From Treponema sp. (GTDB lineage Bacteria; Spirochaetota; Spirochaetia; Treponematales; Breznakiellaceae), in assembly GCA_031288575.1 (NCBI GenBank), contig JAITRD010000145.1:1-6902 (forward strand): a stretch of 6,902 nt of DNA. Reading direction: 5' to 3'. The notes under the pieces are model-generated. The model saw only the letters and a list, made by a program, of their open reading frames with translations. It was not told where the DNA came from and ran no database searches. Each line of letters opens with the position of its first letter. Positions within the stretch are counted from its first letter, which is position 1. Shown in pieces: positions 1 to 6,421 of this stretch. The position numbers were made by a program, and so were the translations under genes.

Positions 1-1187
1 CTGTAGGCGCTGGCCGCCGCCTCGGGATTGCCGGTCCACTGCTTCACCGTTTTGGAGGCGTTGCTCCGTTCCCAGATGCCGATGAGCCAGAGCCCGGTGA
101 AGCCCCGCCGGGCCAGTTCATCCAGCTCCTCATCGGGGATCTCATCCAGCCGTTCAATGGGCCGGCCGTATTTTTTGGAAAGCTGATAGAGCCAGACCAG
201 GGTGCTTTTTGCCATAAGCACCGTCCGGGGCATCCAGTCCTGGTCCGGGCTGAACCGCTCGTATTCGTTTTCCAGCCAGCCGTAGGTATAGGCCTCGGTG
301 GGGCCGGGCCCGAAGAAGGAGGGTTTTTCTTCCTCCTTGATAACATCCAAACTGGTAAGGAGCCGGGCCAGGAACTTTCCCAGGAGAAGCCCCCACTTTT
401 TCCGCATAAACTCAAGCTGCCCGGCCAGGGAATCCGGGGAGGCCAGGGCGGGGGCCCGGAGGAGGTCCCAGAGGTTCATCCCGTCGGGGCCGAAGGGGGG
501 CAGTTCCGCCAGGAAGGTCTTTAATTCCGTAACAGCCTCGGGATAAACCGTCTTGTCCGCAAGTTCCGCCTCGTCAAAAAGAAAAAGGAAGGGTTTAAAG
601 GCCGGGTTCAGGTTGGCCAGGGCCAGGAGCAAAAGCTCCTCCAAGGCCAGGGACCGGCAGCTTTCCCCGTCGTCAAGGCCCTCAAGGTATTCGTCTATGG
701 TTATTTCCCCGGCATAGACCTGCCGGGGGGGGAACTGTCCGCAAAAGGCCCGCAGGAGGGCGGAAATTTTATCCGGGCCCAGACGCTGCTCCAGCCTGAG
801 CAGGGCCGTATCAAAGGCGTCGGGCTGCACCTGCTCCCGGTACAGGGCAACCACATAGTGGAGGATCTCGTCGATAAGCCCCATGGCGTTAAGCTGTCCC
901 GCCCGGATGATCCGTTCCGGGTGGAGGGCGGCATTGATCTTGGCGTTAAAATGCCGGGTTAACTCCCGGACCTGCCGGAAATCGGCAAGCACCACATTGC
1001 CCCGAAGGGAGAAAAGGCTATGGTTCAGGGCATATTCCTCCCGGACATCCCGGCGGATATGGAATTCCATTACCGCCCGGCGTTTGTCCGCCCTTTGCCC
1101 GGCGCCGGGAAAGGCCGCTCCGGTTTGGCCCTGAATCGTCCGTCCTTCTTTTTCCAGTTTTCGCAGGTGAATTGTTAGGTAACCCAT
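1..1187 (-). CDS. Alpha-amylase-family (GH13-like) protein, N-terminal part only
   Basis: The frame is open from ATG at 1187 to the left edge: 395 codons plus two bases, with no stop, so the C-terminus lies outside the window. The start is supported by a GGAGG at 1196-1200, eight bases upstream. There is no signal peptide, so it should be cytoplasmic. Residues 1 to about 350 form a mixed, partly helical and Leu/Glu-rich region that I cannot assign to a known domain. From about 352 the sequence (PDEELDELARRGFTGLWLIG, then IWERS at 371-375 and GNPEA near 387) resembles the first beta strand of a GH13 alpha-amylase (beta/alpha)8 barrel. It recalls large bacterial proteins annotated as alpha-amylase-family glycosidases. 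The catalytic Asp/Glu/Asp residues would lie beyond the edge, so activity cannot be judged. It is the second gene of an operon, 23 bases after the GH77 gene, which fits alpha-glucan hydrolysis or transfer. The family call rests on remembered wording, and substrate specificity is unknown. Confidence 0.72.
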   Translation of the reverse strand, partial: MGYLTIHLRKLEKEGRTIQGQTGAAFPGAGQRADKRRAVMEFHIRRDVREEYALNHSLFSLRGNVVLADFRQVRELTRHFNAKINAALHPERIIRAGQLNAMGLIDEILHYVVALYREQVQPDAFDTALLRLEQRLGPDKISALLRAFCGQFPPRQVYAGEITIDEYLEGLDDGESCRSLALEELLLLALANLNPAFKPFLFLFDEAELADKTVYPEAVTELKTFLAELPPFGPDGMNLWDLLRAPALASPDSLAGQLEFMRKKWGLLLGKFLARLLTSLDVIKEEEKPSFFGPGPTEAYTYGWLENEYERFSPDQDWMPRTVLMAKSTLVWLYQLSKKYGRPIERLDEIPDEELDELARRGFTGLWLIGIWERSNASKTVKQWTGNPEAAASAY

Positions 1188-1210
1188 CTTTTATTCCTCC
1201 GGGGCTGATT

Positions 1211-3226
1211 TTATTTCGCCGGTTTAACCGATCCAAGCTCTTTTATTGATTTGATAAGGTCCTCATCCTTTGCCAATTCCGCGATTGGCGCCGGCAAACG
1301 GTAGGTCCAGTTAAACTCGTTGTAGGTCCCGGGCACGTTGATCCGTTCGGAGGCAGGGTCCGGCGCGTACCACCGGTGGGAAAGGTGGAGCAGGTCCTGG
1401 ATCTGGAATACCCTGAACCGGGATTTTGCGCCGGCGATCTTATACAGGATGATCTTTGCCGTTCCGGGATTAAAAACCTTAGGCAGGGAAGGAACCCCGA
1501 TAAAACCGGCAAAGAGTTTTTGATCCGCCTCGCGGTCCCACCATTCCCGCAGGGTGGAGCTGTCATGCACCGCGGGGGTACAGACGCTTAGTTCAGGGTA
1601 GGCGCTGAGGGGTATATAGGGCTCCCCTTCATCTTCCCACTCCCGGAACCAGCGGACCACCCGGAGGCCCAGGATTTTCAGCTTGGTTAGCACCTTGGGC
1701 ACACAGTCCGGTACCGCCCCGAGGTCCTCCGCGCAGGGCAGCATGGAGGAGGAAGCGGCCAGAACGGAAAGAAGCTGTTTTCCCTGGCTGGCCCAAATCC
1801 GCTCCGAATCGATCCGCCGTTTTTCCAGCAGGGCCTCAAGCCGGGTCCGTTCATTCTCCGAAAGGGAAGCATAGGCCCGGGAAAAGCGGTAATACCAGAC
1901 CGGGGAATAGAGCCCCTCCTCGTATTCCTGGAAGATCCGGTTGCTCCAGGCTTTCAGGAGATACGCCGTTGCGGCGGGATGAAGGTTCAGGGCGTGAATA
2001 TCCTTTTCCCCGCGGATAGCATCTTTAAAAAGCCAAAGCTCCTCATTGCCGACCCGGTCCAGGGCCTGGGTAAAAACCCGCTGGGCCTCGGCGCCAATAT
2101 CGGCTTCCCGGTACTCGCCGCCCCATTTTTCCCTCAGGCTGTCCCACACTTCCCCGGTGGGGATATGGGGCTGGGATATCCAGCGGACCCGGCCCTGGTC
2201 AAAACCCAGATCCTCAAAATCCTTTTGATTGACGGGAAGCGAGGGGATAAAACGGCCCATGGCAGCGGAAACATGCTCCCGCCCGGAGGCCCAGATCCTG
2301 AAAAAGCCCAGGACATGATCGATCCGGTAAGCCCGGTAGTATTGCTCCGCCGTTTTAAGCCGGTTTTTCCACCAGCTATAATTATCCTTGGAATGGGCCT
2401 CCCAATTATAGGTCGGGAAACCCCAATTTTGCCCGTCAGGGCTATACATATCCGGAGGGGCCCCCGCAGATAATTCCCCGTGGAAATATTCGGAATGGGC
2501 CCAGACATCGCAGGAATCCTCGTTCATCAGGATGGGAAGATCCCCTTCAAGGATAATGCCCATGTCGGCGATGCTTTTAGCGACCAAGCTAAACTGCTTA
2601 TCCAGGGCTTCCTGGAGCCAGACCCAGAAAAGATGTTCCGAACGGAATTGTTCATCATTCCAGAGGGCGTCGATATCCTGCGCGACCACCCGGCCATAAT
2701 TCGGCCATTCTTTCCAGCTCCGCTCTTCGTTTGCTTCCTTCAAGCGCCGGAAAACGGCATATTCCTTTACCCAGGGATGGTTCTGAATCCAGATCCCAAG
2801 GGACGCGCCGGATTTAGCCCGACCGGCGATATCCTTTTCATGGGCGGCGTAGATTTCCCGCAGGAGTTTCATCTTTGCCCGAAGGATCTGCTGATAGGGG
2901 AAACGGGCCTCCTTGTTAAACTGCCGGCCCAGCTGCTCAAGTTCCCGGGTATGCCGGGTTGCCTCACTCAGGTCGCCAATCCGCAGGTACAGGGGATGCA
3001 GGGCAAAGGCGGTAAGCGCGAAATAGGGAGAACTTTCATAGCCGGTATCGTTGACAGGCAAGAGCTGGATAAGCCCGATGCCCATCCGGGTACAGAGGGC
3101 GGCAAATTCCGTCAAATCGGGAAATTCCCCCACCCCCAAACTCCGCTCGCCCCGCAAAGCCCCCACCGGAACCACCGTTCCTATCAGGCGCTGTTCAAAA
3201 TCGTTTTTTTTCTGACTGTTTCCCAT
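1211..3226 (-). CDS. malQ: 4-alpha-glucanotransferase (GH77, DPE2-like amylomaltase)
   Basis: This enzyme transfers alpha-1,4-glucan segments between maltooligosaccharides, or from maltose to a glucan, releasing glucose. It is 671 residues, complete, with no signal peptide, so it is a cytoplasmic enzyme. Visible GH77 signatures: LIQLLPVNDTG near 52-62 with YESSPY after it; GAPPD and GQNWGFPTYNW at 255-275; YRIDH with the predicted nucleophile D303; AEDLG with the predicted acid/base E500; VHDSSTLREWW with D555; and RINVPGTYNEFNW at 628-640. D303 and E500 are 197 residues apart, against about 47 in Thermus amylomaltase, whereas E500 to D555 is the usual 55. This extra ~150 residues and motifs within it (IPSLP, the segment ending SQPHI) match plant DPE2. 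The CBM20 domains of DPE2 are absent. The start is supported by a run of six G (complement of 3233-3238), six bases before ATG. It is the first gene of an operon with the GH13-like gene. The malQ symbol is used in the broad family sense. Confidence 0.95.
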   Translation of the reverse strand: MGNSQKKNDFEQRLIGTVVPVGALRGERSLGVGEFPDLTEFAALCTRMGIGLIQLLPVNDTGYESSPYFALTAFALHPLYLRIGDLSEATRHTRELEQLGRQFNKEARFPYQQILRAKMKLLREIYAAHEKDIAGRAKSGASLGIWIQNHPWVKEYAVFRRLKEANEERSWKEWPNYGRVVAQDIDALWNDEQFRSEHLFWVWLQEALDKQFSLVAKSIADMGIILEGDLPILMNEDSCDVWAHSEYFHGELSAGAPPDMYSPDGQNWGFPTYNWEAHSKDNYSWWKNRLKTAEQYYRAYRIDHVLGFFRIWASGREHVSAAMGRFIPSLPVNQKDFEDLGFDQGRVRWISQPHIPTGEVWDSLREKWGGEYREADIGAEAQRVFTQALDRVGNEELWLFKDAIRGEKDIHALNLHPAATAYLLKAWSNRIFQEYEEGLYSPVWYYRFSRAYASLSENERTRLEALLEKRRIDSERIWASQGKQLLSVLAASSSMLPCAEDLGAVPDCVPKVLTKLKILGLRVVRWFREWEDEGEPYIPLSAYPELSVCTPAVHDSSTLREWWDREADQKLFAGFIGVPSLPKVFNPGTAKIILYKIAGAKSRFRVFQIQDLLHLSHRWYAPDPASERINVPGTYNEFNWTYRLPAPIAELAKDEDLIKSIKELGSVKPAK

Positions 3227-3255
3227 AGTGTTCCCCCCGTAAAAATATATTTATA

Positions 3256-3286
3256 ATTATAGTACATAAATACAAAATTGAGTAAA
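3256..3286 (-). promoter_or_regulatory. Promoter of the GH77-GH13 operon
   Basis: On the minus strand an exact TATAAT (complement of 3256-3261) is preceded, after 19 bases, by TTTACT (complement of 3281-3286). This is a 4/6 match to the sigma-70 -35 box; shifting by one base gives TTACTC with an 18-base gap. Transcription would begin near 3249, giving a leader of about 22 bases that contains the G-rich ribosome binding site. The surrounding 3240-3300 is strikingly AT-rich against GC-rich coding DNA on both sides. No operator palindrome or leader structure was seen. The call rests on sequence only. Confidence 0.6.
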
Positions 3287-3314
3287 AGAAAACCGAATTC
3301 CAAAAACAGGGGCT

Positions 3315-4766
3315 TTACAGTTTAATAGACTTCCACTTTCCCGAATAATAACGCAGCAAAACAAAAAGGGAACGTATGGCCTGATCCACCACAAAGCCAA
3401 TCCAGGCGCCGATAACGCCGGTATGAAAAACATATATAAAAAGATACGATATGAGCGGCCGGACGAGAAGAACGGTAATAAAGATAATAACCGCAACAGA
3501 TTTGGTATCCCCCGCGCCCCGCAAAGATCCTGCCAGAATAAACTGAGATGACTGCAGGGGCTGGATCAGGGCTATCAGCATCATGAGTTTCGTTCCCGTT
3601 TCGACGATCTCCGCCGCGTCGGGCCCCGAGGTGTAAAGGGCCACTATCTTCCCCCCAAAGAAGAAGCTTATCAGGGCGATAAAAAGGGAAACCCCCATGC
3701 CTACCCGCCTGGTCCGGGTCGTGTATATCTGGGCCATGTCGATGCGTTTTTTCCCCAGGCTCTGCCCGGTAAGGGCGGTTGCCGAAATGGCAAAGGCCTG
3801 ACCGTTCATAAACGAAAAGGCCTGGATGCTCATGCATATCTGGTGGGTCGCGAAGGAAACAACCCCCAGCCCCGCGATCATTCTGGTATAAATGATCATC
3901 CCCGCACGCATAACAAGCTGTTCCAGCATGGCGGGAAATCCTATTTTTACGATAGACCGGATTGCGTCGATATCGGGCTTGAAACCCTCCCGTAGCTGGA
4001 GGCGGATGTAATTCTTGCCCCACAGGAGGGAAACCAGGGCCATAAAAAAAGCCGAGGTCTGGCCGATAACCGTGGCCAGGGAAGCGCCCGCCACTTCCCA
4101 GCGGGGAAAGCCAAAGTTGCCGTAGATAAGCAGATAGTTAAATACCACATTTATTATATTAGCCATGAGGTTATACACCATGGGGGTCCGGGAATTGCCA
4201 ACCCCCCGCAGGGTAGCGGTGGCGGTGGCGGTAAGGGCCAGCAGGGGCAAACCGGCCATCTGTATCTTAAAGTAGACGGCACCCCCGGAAAGAACCGCCG
4301 GGTCGGCGGCGCCCATAAGGATGATGAGCCGCTCCGCAAAGATATAGCCAAACAAGGCCGCTATGGAAGAAAGAAAAAAGGTCATCATAATCGCCTGGCG
4401 GAGCATGAGGTTGGCCCGTTTTGGGTTTCCCGCCCCCTTGCACCGGGCAACCATAGCAGTGGCCCCTACATTCATAGCCATAAACAGGGTCATGGTTAGA
4501 AATTTTGGCTGGGTAGTGAGCCCCACCGCGGTCAAAGCCGCCGATCCGAGCTGCCCGACCATCATAAGATCCACCATGGACGCCAATTGGGTAAGGATCA
4601 TCTCCACCATGGAGGGCCAGGCAATGCGGACAATGTCCCGGTATACCATTCCCGGCACAATGTTCTGAGGCATTACATCGGCTATCTTTCCCTTTTTATC
4701 CTTTTCAAGCTGCTCGTCCGTTCCCATTTCGACCCGGTCAAGGGCCATTTCGCTGGCAGATGCCAT
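3315..4766 (-). CDS. MATE-family efflux transporter
   Basis: This is an inner-membrane antiporter of the multidrug and toxic compound extrusion family, which exports organic cations or drugs in exchange for Na+ or H+. The 483 residues fit the family, with about twelve hydrophobic segments in two homologous bundles, roughly 45-250 and 265-472. Paired motifs support the duplication: ATLRGVGNSRTPM near 184-196 in the first half and AGSLRGAGDTKS near 412-422 in the second. MVDLMMVGQLG (64-74) is the typical end of the first membrane region, and ALTGQSLGKKR (331-341) is typical of the C-terminal half. The first ~38 residues are a hydrophilic, charged extension before the usual VYRDIVRIAWP start. 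The ATG at 4766 has a GAGG nine bases upstream; an ATG seven codons in is a possible alternative. Substrate and coupling ion cannot be read from sequence. It is probably transcribed alone, divergently from the DUF1538 gene, although read-through into the glucan operon 88 bases downstream is possible because no terminator is evident. Confidence 0.93.
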   Translation of the reverse strand: MASASEMALDRVEMGTDEQLEKDKKGKIADVMPQNIVPGMVYRDIVRIAWPSMVEMILTQLASMVDLMMVGQLGSAALTAVGLTTQPKFLTMTLFMAMNVGATAMVARCKGAGNPKRANLMLRQAIMMTFFLSSIAALFGYIFAERLIILMGAADPAVLSGGAVYFKIQMAGLPLLALTATATATLRGVGNSRTPMVYNLMANIINVVFNYLLIYGNFGFPRWEVAGASLATVIGQTSAFFMALVSLLWGKNYIRLQLREGFKPDIDAIRSIVKIGFPAMLEQLVMRAGMIIYTRMIAGLGVVSFATHQICMSIQAFSFMNGQAFAISATALTGQSLGKKRIDMAQIYTTRTRRVGMGVSLFIALISFFFGGKIVALYTSGPDAAEIVETGTKLMMLIALIQPLQSSQFILAGSLRGAGDTKSVAVIIFITVLLVRPLISYLFIYVFHTGVIGAWIGFVVDQAIRSLFVLLRYYSGKWKSIKL

Positions 4767-4831
4767 AGCAGTATTCCTCTTTCCGCTTATTTTAGGCCAA
4801 TGTCTCCGGTCTTGCTACTAGGCAGAGGAAA

Positions 4832-4847
4832 GGCCCTCGACTTTGCA
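4832..4847 (+). promoter_or_regulatory. Candidate sigma-54-type (-24/-12) promoter for the DUF1538-PII operon
   Basis: Within the 107-base divergent spacer (4767-4873), GGCCC at 4832-4836 and TTTGCA at 4842-4847 resemble the -24 (TGGCAC) and -12 (TTGCA) boxes of RpoN promoters. The GG and GC dinucleotides are separated by 11 bases instead of the canonical 10, which weakens the call because this spacing is normally strict. The predicted start would be near 4858, leaving a 16-base leader containing AGGT before ATG at 4874. No convincing sigma-70 pair was found for the plus strand in this spacer; TATATA at 4863-4868 has no well-spaced -35 partner. Confidence 0.25.
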
Positions 4848-4873
4848 GGTTATTTTTTGTAATATATAGGTGC

Positions 4874-6421
4874 ATGAACAAGATATTAAAAGCAAAAATT
4901 CTGGAAGCCTTTTCGTCTGTTCTCCCCATTACGGTAATCGTGCTTATTGCGAGCGTTATCCTGGTTCCTATGCCTACAGGGACAATTTTGATGTTCCTGG
5001 CAGGAGCGGCGCTTTTGGTTATCGGGATGGGCTTTTTTACCCTGGGGGCCGATATGGCCATGATGCCCATGGGGGAAGGCATCGGCAGCCAGCTTACCCG
5101 GTCCTCCAATATCATCCTTACCCTGGCAACCAGTTTTGTGATGGGGGTCATCATTACCATTGCCGAACCGGACCTTCAGGTCCTTGCCCGGCAGGTACCT
5201 TCGGTACCGAATATGGTCCTTATTTTAACCGTTGCGGCGGGGGTGGGCCTGTTCCTCGTTATGGCTATCGCCCGTATCCTTTTCAGGATACGGCTTTCGA
5301 CCCTGCTGATAATTTTTTATTTCCTGGTTTTTATCGTTACGATCTTTACCCCCAACAATTTTATCCCCGTTGCCTTTGATTCCGGGGGGGTCACTACGGG
5401 GCCCATCACGGTGCCTTTTATCCTGGCCATGGGCCTGGGGGTCGCTTCGGTGCGGAGCGATAAGGATTCCCAAAATGACAGCTTCGGCCTGGTGTCCCTT
5501 TGCAGCGTGGGGCCTATCCTGGCGGTGCTTTTGCTGGGGATTTTTTTCAAACCCTCCGGGGCGGATGTGGAAAGCCACACCGTTCCTGTGGTAAACACCT
5601 CCCGGGAAGTGGTAGAGATTTTTGCCTTTGAAATGCCCCACTATATGGAGGATGTGTTTTTTGCCCTGGGGGCCATTATCCTGTTTTTTGCCGTTTTCCA
5701 GTTCATTTCCCGGCGTTATAAACGGCATCAAATCGCCCGGATTTTGGTAGGCTTTTTATATACCTTTATCGGCCTGGTCGTTTTTCTTACCGGGGTGAAT
5801 GTGGGCTTTATTCCCGTGGGGCATCTTTTGGGGTCCGAATTGGCCGCGGCGCCCTTTAAGTGGATTCTGGTCCCCCTTGGCATGGTCATCGGCTATTTCA
5901 TTGTCGCCGCGGAACCGGCGGTTCACGTATTAAATAAGCAGGTTGAGGAAATCTCCTCAGGCGCCATCCCCCAAAAGGCTATGAACCGGGGGCTTGCTAT
6001 CGGTATGGCCGCCGCCTTAGCGATTACCATGGTACGGATCCTCACGGGCATTTCTATCATGTGGATCCTCATCCCCGGTTATGCCTTTGCCCTAATCCTC
6101 ACCTTTTTTGTCCCTAAAATCTTTACCGGCATTGCCTTTGACTCCGGCGGAGTATGCAGCGGGCCCATGACTTCCACCTTTCTCCTGCCCCTGGCTATGG
6201 GGGTCTGTGAGGGGGCCGGGAAAGACCTTATGGCCGACGCTTTCGGGATAGTCGCCATGGTCGCCATGGCGCCCCTGATCGTCATACAGCTTATGGGGTT
6301 GACTTACGTACGCCGGATGAAAAGCGCCGCAAAACAACAGAGCGAGCGGCATATTGAACCCATTCAGAAGGAAGACGAAGGGGCAATTATCGAATTTGAG
6401 GAGGATCATTCCCATGACTGA
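4874..6421 (+). CDS. DUF1538 family integral membrane protein, duplicated, PII-linked
   Basis: The 515 residues are dominated by hydrophobic segments (about 12-14), so this is an inner-membrane protein, probably a transporter or channel. The sequence resembles the DUF1538 family, for which I know no established substrate. It consists of two homologous halves, about 15-226 and 258-478, in the same order. Each half contains a glycine-rich stretch (MPMGEGIGSQL 64-74; IPVGHLLGSEL 313-323), an AEP motif followed by V-L-x-x-Q-V (97-108; 346-357), AFDSGGV with a following GP (167-177; 421-431), and D-x-FG before the last helix (202-205; 455-458). The conserved Asp and Glu inside apolar segments suggest a substrate or ion site formed by both repeats. 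The tail, 481-515, is hydrophilic, acidic and ends HSHD. The ATG at 4874 has only a weak AGGT two bases upstream, but residues 1-35 look like the usual family N-terminus. The coding end overlaps the PII-like gene, implying joint function. Confidence 0.88.
   Translation: MNKILKAKILEAFSSVLPITVIVLIASVILVPMPTGTILMFLAGAALLVIGMGFFTLGADMAMMPMGEGIGSQLTRSSNIILTLATSFVMGVIITIAEPDLQVLARQVPSVPNMVLILTVAAGVGLFLVMAIARILFRIRLSTLLIIFYFLVFIVTIFTPNNFIPVAFDSGGVTTGPITVPFILAMGLGVASVRSDKDSQNDSFGLVSLCSVGPILAVLLLGIFFKPSGADVESHTVPVVNTSREVVEIFAFEMPHYMEDVFFALGAIILFFAVFQFISRRYKRHQIARILVGFLYTFIGLVVFLTGVNVGFIPVGHLLGSELAAAPFKWILVPLGMVIGYFIVAAEPAVHVLNKQVEEISSGAIPQKAMNRGLAIGMAAALAITMVRILTGISIMWILIPGYAFALILTFFVPKIFTGIAFDSGGVCSGPMTSTFLLPLAMGVCEGAGKDLMADAFGIVAMVAMAPLIVIQLMGLTYVRRMKSAAKQQSERHIEPIQKEDEGAIIEFEEDHSHD
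6400..6404 (+). promoter_or_regulatory. Ribosome binding site of the PII-like gene, inside the upstream gene
   Basis: GGAGG lies within the longer GAGGAGGA (6398-6405), nine bases before ATG at 6414. It is embedded in the Glu-Glu-Asp codons of the DUF1538 C-terminus. It fixes the start of the PII-like protein and, with the 8-base overlap of the two frames (6414-6421), points to translational coupling. Confidence 0.75.

Noticed and set aside
313..335. AAGGAGG and CCTCCTT inverted repeat around a T-rich loop, terminator-like
   Set aside because: It lies in the middle of the open GH13-like frame (Glu/Lys codons) and has no following T-run in the direction of transcription.
2480..3256. Open frame of 258 codons on the plus strand, antisense to the GH77 gene
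   Set aside because: It lies almost entirely opposite a gene with intact GH77 motifs. It has no recognisable protein family, and long antisense frames are expected with this GC-rich third-position bias. The 164-codon frame at 1979-2473 is rejected for the same reason.
4789..4794. TAAAAT on the minus strand as a -10 box for the MATE gene
   Set aside because: The sequence 17 bases upstream (TAGCAA) is a poor -35 box, so the MATE promoter cannot be placed with confidence.
5200..5211. 12-bp palindrome TTCGGTACCGAA, a possible operator
   Set aside because: It is well inside a coding sequence, and one or two such palindromes are expected by chance in about 7 kb.
5272..5293. Perfect 8-bp hairpin CCGTATCC/GGATACGG with a 6-base loop
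   Set aside because: It is inside the DUF1538 coding region, has no T-run after it, and is about what chance gives in a window of this size.
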